Shown here: one piece after another, positions 1 to 6,840 of the stretch
Position numbering within the stretch: position 1 is the first letter of the stretch
How the letters are laid out: each line of letters opens with the position of its first letter
From: CAMEON01 sp045602325
GTDB taxonomy: Bacteria; Bacillota; Clostridia; Oscillospirales; CAG-272
Direction: 5' to 3'
Assembly (NCBI GenBank): GCA_045602325.1
Contig: JAZSBH010000089.1
Coordinates: 1-17,303, forward strand
DNA: 17,303 bases
The notes under the pieces: generated by a model
What the model saw: only the letters and a program-made list of their open reading frames with translations
Databases searched by the model: none
What the model was told of the DNA's origin: nothing
Translations under genes and position numbers: made by a program

Positions 1-300
1 AAAGACCTTTTAAAATGCGTTCTCCAATACAAATATAATTTTAAGCGAAATGAAGAGGACGGAAAGCGTCCTAACGGTTTTCGTCCCGGGACAAGTGGAA
101 AATGGGTCCTTAATAACGAGTCGGGAGTATTTGCTGTAAAAGAAGTTGAGGATAGTGTTTGGATTTACAGAAGCAATACTTATAATGTTTGCGATTATGC
201 TGATTATTTTGTTGGACGTGCGTTAAATTATACGCCTGATGGCATTGAATATAGTGGCGATTATATCAATATAAACGAAATAAAAGATAAAAATGATTAA
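1..300 (+). CDS. 3' end of an unrecognised AT-rich gene (partial)
   Basis: An open frame runs from the first base to a TAA at 298-300, giving the last 99 residues of a protein whose start lies outside the window. The translation is rich in Asn, Asp, Tyr and Lys, for example the stretch KWVLNNESGVFAVKEVEDSVWIY split at 35-57 and the C-terminus NEIKDKND. It shows no membrane segment and no motif I recognise. The DNA is clearly AT-rich, unlike the GC-rich genes to the right, which suggests a horizontally acquired or accessory gene whose right border lies in the palindrome cluster after it. That an uninterrupted frame with sensible composition reaches the edge supports it being coding, but the function is unknown. 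Confidence 0.6.
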   Translation, partial: KDLLKCVLQYKYNFKRNEEDGKRPNGFRPGTSGKWVLNNESGVFAVKEVEDSVWIYRSNTYNVCDYADYFVGRALNYTPDGIEYSGDYININEIKDKND

Positions 301-351
301 AATAGCAATGGTGTTGGAGGTTATTGATTATGAAATATCAATAATTAATAT

Positions 352-468
352 TCACCCGCAAAATTGAAGCGAATTTTGCGGGTGATATTTATTAATGCCT
401 TTAGGCAGTTGAGCGCGAAGCGCGAAACAGACAACCACCCGCTATGCGGGTGGGCAAACGGTTTTGCC
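352..468. repeat. Cluster of palindromes between the AT-rich gene and the glycan operon
   Basis: This 210-base gap between genes carries several hairpins in tandem. One has a 14-bp perfect stem (352-365 with 372-385, loop GAAGCG). A GCGCGAAGCGCG element lies near 413-424. An 8-bp stem CCACCCGC/GCGGGTGG occurs at 435-442 and 446-453, and a 6-bp stem GGCAAA/TTTGCC at 453-458 and 463-468. The first and third share the same GC-rich core (CACCCGC/GCGGGTG). One or more may terminate the leftward operon that ends at 511, but none is followed by a convincing leftward T-run. The repeated core suggests a REP-like or miniature element. Confidence 0.55.
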
Positions 469-510
469 TCACTATCGGTCCTGCAGGGCCTTTCTTGCTT
501 TGAAGGTCGC

Positions 511-1596
511 TCACAGAGTGGAGAGTTCTGCCAGATACGCTTCCACCACGATCCGACGGTCAAATTCTGTCTCCATCTTCTTTCTCCCTGCCAGGCCCAT
601 TTGGACTCTTTCTCCATGAGTGAGGGCGATGAAACTTTCCATTGCCTCCATCAAGGATTCCGGAGATTGCGGGGCGCATGAAAGACCCGAAACGCCGTCT
701 TCAAAGGTTTCGCGGCATCCGGGAACGTGCGTGGCGATTACGGGACGACCGCAGGCGGCACTTTCCAAAAGGACGTTCGCCATTCCTTCGTGGTAGGAAG
801 GAAGGACCGTACAATGGGACTCCTTCAGTAATGGACGAATATCCGAAACCATGCCGTGATAAATGACGGCTCGATCCTCCAGATTTTTCTGTAAAAGTCC
901 CTCGTATTCTGCCTCGCAAAAACCGCAGATATGGAATTCGGCGTGGGGATACTTGGCCTTGAGGGCTTTGGCGGCAACAAAATATTCATTGATGCCTTTA
1001 TCTCGCATGAGCCGTCCAATAAACAGGAAGCGTACCGGATCGGTTTCGGGATACGGAAGAGCTGAGAAGCGCTCGGTATTCACGCCCGAACCGGGAAGTA
1101 TGGCAAATCGGTCACGAATGATGTTCTTTTCTTGAAAGAAACGTAGATTTTCGGAGTTCTGGAAAAACACGGTCTTGACACGTTTGAACGCGTATTTGTA
1201 TAGCGCGACGGTTATGGCTTGCACAAGACCTCCGTTTTCTACGGCAGTGCCCAGTCCCGTTATGTTGGCTACGATGGGGACTTTCGTGGAACGGCAAGCG
1301 ATGGCTCCGTAAATGTTGGGCTTGATGGTGTAGGAGAAAACAATGTCCGGACGGACTTCCTTCAAAAGTTTTTTGTACGTGGAAATGAGTTTCATCTCTT
1401 GGAGCGGATTCATACCGTGACGAGAGAAGGAGATCTCGCGGTACTCGCAACCCAGTGCTTTCAGATCCTCAATGCGTTCGCCGTAGGGTGATGAAATCAC
1501 CACGTGATGTCCGTTAGCCAGGAGGGCCTCGACCAATTCCAGACGGAGATTATAGATGGTTACAGGGTGGTTGACAAGAAATAGTACTTTGCTCAT
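511..1596 (-). CDS. GT4-family glycosyltransferase (surface polysaccharide assembly)
   Basis: A 361-residue GT-B fold retaining glycosyltransferase of family GT4. The N-terminus (KVLFLVNHPVTIYNLRLELVEAL) is the acceptor-side Rossmann half. The C-terminal donor half begins near residue 187 with FLFIGRLMRDKGI and carries the EX7E signature (E270 and E278 within HEGMANVLLESAACGRPVIAT), which contacts the nucleotide-sugar. The length is normal and there is no membrane segment, so it is probably peripheral on the cytoplasmic membrane face. The start is supported by GGAG about 7 nt upstream. It lies 38 nt downstream of the sugar-phosphate transferase gene. By context it probably adds the second sugar to the undecaprenyl-diphospho-sugar. 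It resembles CapM/PglA-type enzymes, but the sugar specificity cannot be read from the sequence. Confidence 0.88.
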   Translation of the reverse strand: MSKVLFLVNHPVTIYNLRLELVEALLANGHHVVISSPYGERIEDLKALGCEYREISFSRHGMNPLQEMKLISTYKKLLKEVRPDIVFSYTIKPNIYGAIACRSTKVPIVANITGLGTAVENGGLVQAITVALYKYAFKRVKTVFFQNSENLRFFQEKNIIRDRFAILPGSGVNTERFSALPYPETDPVRFLFIGRLMRDKGINEYFVAAKALKAKYPHAEFHICGFCEAEYEGLLQKNLEDRAVIYHGMVSDIRPLLKESHCTVLPSYHEGMANVLLESAACGRPVIATHVPGCRETFEDGVSGLSCAPQSPESLMEAMESFIALTHGERVQMGLAGRKKMETEFDRRIVVEAYLAELSTL

Positions 1597-1634
1597 AGCA
1601 GACTCCAGTCAAAAAATCTGTGCTGTTGTGTGTT

Positions 1635-2327
1635 TTACTTGGTGAGATGATGTGTTTCAGTCGGAATTGCCTGGGATGGTGAATCGGGAATTTCATCGGA
1701 GGTCGATTGCTGACGGTTTCGTTCGCCTGTTCCTCCTTCGACAACACCCTCCGACCGCAAAACCGAGAGAAATGTGCCGAAAAAACACTTGATGTCCATG
1801 GCGAATCCACAGAATTTGCCCGCATTGAGCGCGTGGGCGTACTCGCCGTCCAGCTGAGCTTTGATGGGGATCTCCAATTCGTCACGCCCGTTGATCTGTG
1901 CCCAGCCGGTGAGTCCCGGCCGTATGTCATTCGCACCGTATCGGTCGCGTTCACAGATAAGATCCTCTTGATTCCACAAGGCGGGACGGGGACCGACGAT
2001 ACTCATTTGCCCCGCAAAAATGTTATAGATCTGGGGCAACTCATCGATGGAAGATTTCCGCATGAAACGTTGCCATTTGGACAGTTGTTCCTTTGCTTTG
2101 AACATGTGTGTGGGCATATCCTTCGGGACGGACGTGGGCATACTGCGGAATTTCAATATGGTAAAGATGCGTTTGTGTGCGCCGATCCGCTTTTGCTTGA
2201 ATAGGATGGGGCCGGGCGAGTCGATTTTTATGATGATCACTACGACGAGCATAGGGAGAGCTAACACGATAATGGCGATCAAAGACAGGAGTAGATCGAA
2301 AAGTCTTTTGATGAAATGTTGATACAT
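1635..2327 (-). CDS. Undecaprenyl-phosphate sugar-phosphate transferase, small monotopic (PglC/WcaJ-catalytic type)
   Basis: This 230-residue protein is a bacterial sugar transferase that loads a sugar-1-phosphate onto undecaprenyl phosphate, the priming step of glycan assembly. The N-terminal hydrophobic helix (about residues 7-32, FDLLLSLIAIIVLALPMLVVVIII) is the re-entrant membrane anchor. It is followed by FKQKRIG, LKFRSM, the catalytic D95-E96 pair in SIDELPQIYNIFAGQMSIVGPRP, and RPGLTGWAQINGRDE. It lacks the extra N-terminal membrane bundle of long WcaJ/WbaP proteins. I place the start at the ATG at 2325-2327, preceded by AAAGGA, rather than at the ATG 14 codons upstream. The last ~45 residues are polar (Gly/Gln/Ser/Thr-rich) and look disordered, which is longer than the core domain needs. 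The gene lies between bcp and the GT4 gene in one orientation. Confidence 0.88.
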   Translation of the reverse strand: MYQHFIKRLFDLLLSLIAIIVLALPMLVVVIIIKIDSPGPILFKQKRIGAHKRIFTILKFRSMPTSVPKDMPTHMFKAKEQLSKWQRFMRKSSIDELPQIYNIFAGQMSIVGPRPALWNQEDLICERDRYGANDIRPGLTGWAQINGRDELEIPIKAQLDGEYAHALNAGKFCGFAMDIKCFFGTFLSVLRSEGVVEGGTGERNRQQSTSDEIPDSPSQAIPTETHHLTK

Positions 2328-2408
2328 AACCAATCCTTTCTTTACCCGGTAAGGGGAATAAGCTGACATCGGATCTTGTAAACGAGAGGTTTCAGAAGCA
2401 GATCCGCT

Positions 2409-2864
2409 TTACGTAAGGGATTCCAGCACGTCGGCAGCGTTCGTGTCGGGTTTCACTTTGGGCATAATGGCGGCAATGTTGCCATTTTCGTCAATGATAA
2501 ATGTGGTGCGAACCACTCCCATGCCTACTTTGCCCGCCATCTTTTTCTCCTGCCATACCCCGTAGGCATCGATGGCCATACGGTCGGGATCGGACAGTAG
2601 GTGGAAGGGAAGGGCGTACTTTTCGGCAAACTTGCTGTGGGAAGCAATACTGTCTTTGCTGATGCCAATAACCTCAATACCATTGGCTTTCAATGTGTCA
2701 TGTAGGGAAGCAAACCCGCAGGCTTGGCGGGTACAACCGGGGGTGTTGTCCTTAGGGTAGAAATAGAGGACAACTTTTTTGCCGAGGAAGGACGACAAAG
2801 ACACGGGATTTCCGTTTTTATCGGGGAGTGTGAAGTCGGGGGCTTTCATACCAATCTGTAACAT
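2409..2864 (-). CDS. bcp: Thioredoxin-dependent thiol peroxidase (Bcp-type peroxiredoxin)
   Basis: A 151-residue peroxiredoxin of the BCP/PrxQ group, which reduces hydrogen peroxide and organic hydroperoxides in the cytoplasm using thioredoxin. The N-terminus has the typical APDFTLPDKNG. The active-site block YFYPKDNTPGCTRQACGF holds the peroxidatic Cys44 and, five residues later, resolving Cys49, the spacing of atypical two-Cys BCP enzymes. The C-terminal RTTFIIDENGNI is also family-typical. The start is fixed by a strong AAGGAG 7 nt upstream. It follows the ROK-like gene by only 19 nt and precedes the sugar transferase by 81 nt, so it is probably co-transcribed. Its link to glycan synthesis is likely incidental. 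Confidence 0.95.
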   Translation of the reverse strand: MLQIGMKAPDFTLPDKNGNPVSLSSFLGKKVVLYFYPKDNTPGCTRQACGFASLHDTLKANGIEVIGISKDSIASHSKFAEKYALPFHLLSDPDRMAIDAYGVWQEKKMAGKVGMGVVRTTFIIDENGNIAAIMPKVKPDTNAADVLESLT

Positions 2865-2883
2865 GATTTGGCTCCTTATGTAT

Positions 2884-3948
2884 TCATGAATTCGGGGCTT
2901 CGCTCCGCATACTTTCCCATAATATCCGCCGCGAGAACCGTAGAGCGCCGCGGTGGGCGAGGGAGGGGGTGTTCAGCGCGTAAGTATGGAATACCAGTGC
3001 GGTTGAGGTGGGCAGTGCGGCGCGGATTTCGGAGACTGGTTGCATGGGCTTGTCGGATTCGATGACCACGCAGTCGAGCGAGAGGAAGCGGCCAAGGGTC
3101 CGGATAAAATCGGCAACTTGTTTCCACCAAGAGGAGGAGTGGGGAATGGTTCCGTGAGTATGGCGGTACAATTCGTCAGATACCCCTTCCAAGTAGGGGG
3201 CGGCGACGAATCGGCTTCTTTTATCACCTGTGATTTCTCTTATGAATACCGTGGCGTCATCGGTCACGCCTATATGGATATGCAGAATGCAGGCACACCC
3301 TTGTGTCGCAGAATGGAAGCAAAGCTCGTGGGCGGTGGCTTCCTCTCGAGTGAGAATAAAGCAAGGGTCTGCGTCCAATACCCGACGGACAAGGGTGATC
3401 ATATGGTCGTGTTCTGTCGGGATGGTTTGACGGCGAAGCATAGACGAGGAACCTGCATGGGAGGGAAGCACCAGTACAGGGCGTTGCAGAGGGACGGCTG
3501 CGGGAAGACCGCAGGTGCCGGCATGGATAATGGTGTTCACCTGCCCCATAAGCGTGTTCAGGTCATCCTCGGGGGTGTAAAAACCGCCGCGATCTCGTAC
3601 TGTTGCAAATACCGATCCGCCGCCTGTATCGCAGAGACGCCAGATCATATAGGTCTCTGCAAGTTCCAGAACGGGCAATACAGGGTAGCGAGCGAGGGTG
3701 ATGAGATCACAGGACTGACCGCTGTCGGGATCATGTCCATATTGGAGCGTCAGTACCTGTTCCCGCAGAAGTTGATGACAGGCGCGGCGAACAGTGACGC
3801 TTCCCAGATCGGTCAGACCGAGAAGACGACCTCGGGTGGTGGGCACTTCGTATTCCAACGCGTTCAGAATGGCCGCACGGGATTCGGGACGAACGTTGAC
3901 AGGCTTGGGCTTGTGCCAGGCAACGCGATACGGGGTCAGGGGTTCCAT
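2884..3948 (-). CDS. Putative ROK-like transcriptional regulator, strongly diverged
   Basis: A 354-residue protein I do not recognise with certainty. Residues ~23-68 look like a winged helix-turn-helix (SRAAILNALEYEVPTTRGRLLGLTDLGSVTVRRACHQLL, followed by the wing LTLQYGHDPDSGQS). The remaining ~280 residues resemble an ASKHA/ROK body in order only: an early beta region, a central segment comparable to the ROK ATREEATAHELCFHSATQG... HIHIGVTDDATVF region, and a C-terminal RGALRFSRRILWESM resembling the last ROK helix. The classical glycine-rich phosphate loops and zinc-binding Cys cluster are not clear, so sugar kinase activity is unlikely. GGGAG lies before the ATG. It is the first gene of the leftward operon and starts close to the divergent rnpB promoter. 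The regulator role is inferred. Confidence 0.5.
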   Translation of the reverse strand: MEPLTPYRVAWHKPKPVNVRPESRAAILNALEYEVPTTRGRLLGLTDLGSVTVRRACHQLLREQVLTLQYGHDPDSGQSCDLITLARYPVLPVLELAETYMIWRLCDTGGGSVFATVRDRGGFYTPEDDLNTLMGQVNTIIHAGTCGLPAAVPLQRPVLVLPSHAGSSSMLRRQTIPTEHDHMITLVRRVLDADPCFILTREEATAHELCFHSATQGCACILHIHIGVTDDATVFIREITGDKRSRFVAAPYLEGVSDELYRHTHGTIPHSSSWWKQVADFIRTLGRFLSLDCVVIESDKPMQPVSEIRAALPTSTALVFHTYALNTPSLAHRGALRFSRRILWESMRSEAPNS

Positions 3949-3973
3949 ACAGCATCTCCCTTGAATTTTTGTC

Positions 3974-4002
3974 TTGACTTATTGGCGAAAACATGTTATA
4001 AT
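3974..4002 (+). promoter_or_regulatory. Sigma-A promoter of rnpB
   Basis: TTGACT at 3974-3979 and a perfect TATAAT at 3997-4002 are separated by exactly 17 bp. TGT immediately before the -10 gives an extended -10. Transcription should start about 4008-4010, matching the 5' strand of RNase P helix P1. Confidence 0.9.
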
Positions 4003-4007
4003 AGATG

Positions 4008-4412
4008 GGTAGCTTCGTTGGGCGTCCGCGCGGGATGGTGCCGAAAGGTATTCTCGTGAGGAAAGTCCGGGCATTACAGGGCAGGATAACTGATAACGTC
4101 AGCCGCGGGTAACCGCCGGAAAAGGGCAACAGAAATAGACCGCCGCTCAGGGGTTTCTCCGGGCGGTAAGGATGGAAAGGCGAGGTAAGAGCTCACCCAC
4201 TTCCATGGTAACATGGATTTGCTGTAAACTCTATCCGATGCAACACCGTATGAGGCCGCAAGGCGGGTCGGCCCGACCTCCGCAAGGCTCATTGGGTGGC
4301 GCGCGGCGCAAGCCGCGAAGCGTTTCGGTGACGGAACGCGCAGATAGATGGGCGCCCTGCCATCCCTTCGGGGATGGCAGACAGAACCCGGCTTACAGAC
4401 GAGGCTACACAT
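4008..4412 (+). ncRNA. rnpB: RNase P RNA, bacterial class A-like
   Basis: This is the catalytic RNA of RNase P, which removes 5' leaders from pre-tRNAs. The hallmark GAGGAAAGTCCGGGC is at 4058-4072 and the distal conserved ACAGAACCCGGCTTACAG at 4381-4398; together they form the P4 catalytic core. The ends are set by helix P1: GTAGCTTC (4009-4016) pairs with GAGGCTAC (4401-4408) with one G-U pair. The conserved AGATAGATGGGCGCC block lies near 4342-4355. A length of about 405 nt fits class A. It has its own promoter and a rho-independent terminator, so it is a single-gene unit. Exact ends are estimated to within a few bases. Confidence 0.95.
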
Positions 4413-4420
4413 AAGAAATC

Positions 4421-4452
4421 AAAACGATCTGCTATAGGCGGATCGTTTTTTG
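4421..4452 (+). terminator. Rho-independent terminator of rnpB
   Basis: A 12-bp stem (4421-4432 with 4438-4449, one G-U pair) is closed by a 5-base loop and ends in a T-run at 4446-4451. It starts 9 bases after the rnpB 3' end. Confidence 0.9.
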
Positions 4453-4459
4453 ATGAAAA

Positions 4460-4481
4460 CCGCCAAGGATACCCTCGGCGG
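4460..4481 (-). terminator. Rho-independent terminator of the DUF1836/membrane-protein operon
   Basis: CCGCCAAGG (4460-4468) pairs with CCTCGGCGG (4473-4481), allowing for one wobble. On the minus strand the stem is followed by TTTTCATC. It lies 13 bases after the stop of the leftward membrane-protein gene. Confidence 0.75.
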
Positions 4482-4493
4482 TCGATTTTGCTG

Positions 4494-5024
4494 TTATTTG
4501 AAAACCTCGCCTTTTCGTAGGTCAGCACGGTCGATGATTCGCTTCTGCGCACCAAGATATTTGGCAATGGTGAGGGTGCCGATATAGAGCAAACCGTAGG
4601 CGGCAAACACGAGCAGAAACAGTTCGTAGGGGGTCTCATTGATGAGGGAATCATAGGTGATGTCCCAGCCGTTATGCAAAAGTCCTGCGGTGAAGCGGAC
4701 GGATCCCGAAACAAAGCCCTGGAACTTGAAGAGCATGGCGAAAATCAGGTGGAGCACCGAAGCCAGAATGCCGCTGACTACGGTTTCCCCCACGGGGCAT
4801 TCGCTTTCGCGGTAGCCTTCGAAATATCCCAGCACCGCCATCATGGCGGTGACACCGAGGGTATAGATCACTATGCGGATCACGGTCAACACCGGGTAGG
4901 GAAGGGCTACGAACTTCTCGATGACCGAGACGAGCAACGACTCCACCAGCATGACCATGATGCATGAGCCGAACGCGTACAGGAAGTAGACCAGCAGGTT
5001 CAGCGCAACATTCTTGATCTTCAT
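4494..5024 (-). CDS. Four-helix membrane protein of unknown function
   Basis: A 176-residue integral membrane protein with no recognised family motif. Predicted helices lie at about residues 8-36, 41-65, 78-103 and 132-154. The charged C-terminal tail (KRIIDRADLRKGEVFK) is positive and therefore probably cytoplasmic. A polar loop between helices 3 and 4 contains NGWDITYDSLINETPYE. Only 5 nt separate the stop of the DUF1836 gene from this ATG, and no Shine-Dalgarno is visible, so translation is probably coupled to the upstream gene. The pairing implies a joint role or shared control with the DUF1836 protein. The hairpin just downstream ends the operon. Confidence 0.8.
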   Translation of the reverse strand: MKIKNVALNLLVYFLYAFGSCIMVMLVESLLVSVIEKFVALPYPVLTVIRIVIYTLGVTAMMAVLGYFEGYRESECPVGETVVSGILASVLHLIFAMLFKFQGFVSGSVRFTAGLLHNGWDITYDSLINETPYELFLLVFAAYGLLYIGTLTIAKYLGAQKRIIDRADLRKGEVFK

Positions 5025-5029
5025 AGGAA

Positions 5030-5617
5030 TCAGTAAGCGGTGCTCATGAGATTGGTAAGCATCTCGTCGGAGCGGCGCTTGATGAGGGCGGCGTAGTAGG
5101 CCACCACGATGATCTCCAGGGCATTGGCCAGGCGATCGCGTGCACCGGGCATAGCCTCCTCGTAGTCGGCGATCTGCTCGCGGATGACGTCCTTGATGGA
5201 GGCCATGGAGCAGACGTCCTGATGCATCAGGGTGTCCAGAATGCGGCAGATATAGTCGTAGAGGACAGAGTCACGGATGATATCGTCGCTCTTGTCGTCG
5301 ATGTTGCCGTTGATATAGTGGAGAAGCAGGGCGATCTTGTCCAGCTGGATGCAGGAACGGAGCATGTTGATGATGAGGATGTGTGCCACCTGGTCAATGT
5401 TGTACTTTTTGAGGCGGGCGTTAGCGACCCAGCCGCGCTTTGTCCAGTTCTGCAGGGTGGAGCCGTCAATGCCCGACACCTCACGGATCTGGGAGAGCAT
5501 GACGCCCTCGCTGATGAAAAATACTTTAGACAGGAACTCAAGGCCCGTCACGTTGCCCATGTCGCTTTTTTTCAGTTTTGTGCCGGGTATCATGGCGTCA
5601 TTGATTTCGAGATTCAT
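5030..5617 (-). CDS. DUF1836 helix-turn-helix protein
   Basis: A 195-residue protein of the DUF1836 family, found mainly in Bacillota. The core (residues ~40-130) shows the family pattern: MLSQIREVSGIDGSTLQNWTKRGWV resembles a MerR-like helix-turn-helix. It is followed by KKYNIDQVAHILIINMLRSCIQLDKIALLLHYINGNIDDKSDDII and LYDYICRIL. The C-terminal third is helical and could be an oligomerisation or ligand region. The start at 5617 is preceded by an excellent GGAGGT. The gene has a consensus promoter, and a perfect 14-bp palindrome sits in its 5' UTR, suggesting autoregulation or control by another dimeric repressor. DNA binding is inferred from the fold; the family's targets are not established to my knowledge. 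Confidence 0.88.
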   Translation of the reverse strand: MNLEINDAMIPGTKLKKSDMGNVTGLEFLSKVFFISEGVMLSQIREVSGIDGSTLQNWTKRGWVANARLKKYNIDQVAHILIINMLRSCIQLDKIALLLHYINGNIDDKSDDIIRDSVLYDYICRILDTLMHQDVCSMASIKDVIREQIADYEEAMPGARDRLANALEIIVVAYYAALIKRRSDEMLTNLMSTAY

Positions 5618-5673
5618 AATTTACCTCCAATTGGATTTTTTGAATATATGCGGTCATTGCTCCGCTATTTGTG

Positions 5674-5687
5674 GGTCTGTACAGACC
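5674..5687. promoter_or_regulatory. Perfect 14-bp palindrome, candidate operator
   Basis: GGTCTGTACAGACC is perfectly self-complementary. It lies at about +13 to +26 of the transcript from the promoter at 5706-5734. Its position and symmetry suit a dimeric repressor that blocks early elongation, most simply the DUF1836 product itself. Binding is not demonstrated. Confidence 0.5.
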
Positions 5688-5705
5688 TTCCTTTGTTGTG
5701 CTTTT

Positions 5706-5734
5706 ATTATATCGTACAGTCGCGCGATTGTCAA
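5706..5734 (-). promoter_or_regulatory. Sigma-A promoter of the DUF1836 operon
   Basis: On the minus strand TTGACA (5734-5729) and TATAAT (5711-5706), both perfect consensus, are separated by 17 bp. The predicted start is near 5699, leaving an 82-nt leader before the ATG at 5617. No equally good promoter is seen for the divergent + gene; a TATTAT near 5778 is the only weak candidate. Confidence 0.9.
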
Positions 5735-5827
5735 GAGTTAATTTGAAATTTTTGCGAATCATTCACAAATTCTTTCATATTATAACTTTATCAGGGGAAG
5801 CCCGAAAACCGAAGGATGGAGACGGAT

Positions 5828-6451
5828 ATGAGAATGCAGGTCAGCCGTGGAGCGGCGTTTCTTGTAGTCGGCGCGGCGGTGCTGGGAATCGTGGGGGCAT
5901 GGCGCAGAGGCGGTGTTACGGTGCTGTGGGAACAGTTGTGGCCGTGGATGGTCGTGGCGGTGGCGGCGGGACTCCATGAGCTGGGACATATCATGGCCGC
6001 GTGGGGTGCAGGTGTGGGCATTGGGGGGCTGAAGCTGGATCTCTTTGGGGCTCGGCTGGAGCTTCGTGGGATGCTCTCATACGGACAGGAATTTTTCGTA
6101 GCGGCAGGTGGGCCGCTGGCCAGCCTGTTTTCTGCGGCGTTGGCACACCCGTTGGCGGCACGGGGACAGGAATGTGCCGCGTTGTTTTACTGTGTATCTC
6201 TGGTTCTCGGCGGGGTGAATCTTCTTCCCGTGGGGACGTTGGACGGAGGACGGATTCTCCGCAGCCTGACGGCGTGGCTTTTTGGGGAGCGGGTTTCTAT
6301 AACGATCTTGCGTGTCACCACGGGAATCTGTCTGGGACTCCTCTGGATGCTCGCCGTGTACGGGCTTTTGCGGGCGGGGCAGATGCTGTCGGTGTTTGCC
6401 TTTTCTCTGTGTCTGCTCGTTCGCTCCGTCACGGGGAAAGACGGAGGGTGA
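5828..6451 (+). CDS. M50 family intramembrane zinc metalloprotease (SpoIVFB-like site-2 protease)
   Basis: A membrane protein of 207 residues related to the SpoIVFB/site-2 protease family, which cuts substrates within or near the membrane. The zinc motif HELGH (residues 50-54) sits in the second hydrophobic segment. The third ligand is in NLLPVGTLDGGRIL (Asp139), the diagnostic second motif. Hydrophobic stretches surround both motifs, giving about five to six membrane segments. No CBS or PDZ domain follows, so it is a minimal family member. I prefer the ATG at 5828 with GGAG upstream; an in-frame ATG at 5816 would add four residues. No SpoIVFA or BofA partner gene is adjacent. A sporulation role (pro-sigma-K processing) is possible but not shown. 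Confidence 0.85.
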   Translation: MRMQVSRGAAFLVVGAAVLGIVGAWRRGGVTVLWEQLWPWMVVAVAAGLHELGHIMAAWGAGVGIGGLKLDLFGARLELRGMLSYGQEFFVAAGGPLASLFSAALAHPLAARGQECAALFYCVSLVLGGVNLLPVGTLDGGRILRSLTAWLFGERVSITILRVTTGICLGLLWMLAVYGLLRAGQMLSVFAFSLCLLVRSVTGKDGG

Positions 6452-6509
6452 CCTTCTTTGGATCTGCTGAACTTCCGTGACTACAGGTCGATTTTTTTGA
6501 AAAAACCTA

Positions 6510-6538
6510 TTGACAAACCAAGTAAAGTGTGCTATAAT
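6510..6538 (+). promoter_or_regulatory. Sigma-A promoter of the T-box operon
   Basis: A perfect TTGACA (6510-6515) and perfect TATAAT (6533-6538) are separated by 17 bp, with an extended -10 TGC at 6530-6532. Initiation is expected near 6545, just before T-box Stem I. Confidence 0.93.
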
Positions 6539-6544
6539 ACACCA

Positions 6545-6815
6545 CATCACAGAAATGCAACGAAGGAATTATTCTTTACTTTTAGTGCTTTCAGAGAATC
6601 GGCGGTTGGTGCGAGCCGATACACGAGGTAAAGCAAGTCTCATTCCCGAGCAGAGATGCCCAACCGCAAGCAGTAAGCATCTCCGGTTTGTCCCGTTACA
6701 AGACAGAGGAGCTGATGGGCTCCGATAAGGTGATCTCCCTCGTCGGAGATAACCGAGGTGGTACCGCGAAATTGCTTTCGTCCTCGGATGTACTTTGTAC
6801 GTCCGAGGTTTTTAT
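6545..6815 (+). promoter_or_regulatory. T-box leader, probably tRNA-Leu (CUC specifier)
   Basis: A transcriptional T-box that senses uncharged tRNA. The T-box core GGTGGTACCGCG is at 6757-6768, and its UGGU (6759-6762) would pair with tRNA 3' ACCA; a discriminator A fits tRNA-Leu. Stem I can be built from GGAAT/ATTCC (6565-6569/6642-6646), CTTTAC/GTAAAG (6574-6579/6628-6633) and ATCGGC/GCCGAT (6598-6603/6615-6620), with the apical GGTGCGA. The 3' side of the specifier loop between the first two helices reads CAAGTCTC, ending in CTC (6639-6641) followed by a purine. Stem II is 6653-6659 with 6677-6683. CCGAGG (6753-6758) can pair with CCTCGG (6782-6787) as antiterminator, excluding the terminator. 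The leucine reading is a manual fold, but it agrees with the LeuA-like gene downstream. Confidence 0.92.
6782..6815 (+). terminator. T-box regulated terminator
   Basis: A 12-bp stem (6782-6793 with 6797-6808, one wobble) with loop TTT is followed by TTTTTATTTT. Its left arm is shared with the antiterminator, which gives the tRNA-dependent switch. Confidence 0.92.
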
Positions 6816-6840
6816 TTTGGCTGTGTTTTCAAGCATGTGT

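Noticed and set aside
3040..4059. 339-codon + strand frame opposite the ROK-like gene
   Set aside because: It runs through the rnpB promoter and into the RNA gene, and has no domain. The minus frame has a good start site and operon spacing.
4074..4412. Open frames on both strands over 4074-4414
   Set aside because: They lie entirely within RNase P RNA and are not coding.
6510..6728. Short + strand frame in the T-box leader as a leader peptide
   Set aside because: It begins inside the promoter -35 element and crosses T-box stems; the region is explained by RNA structure.
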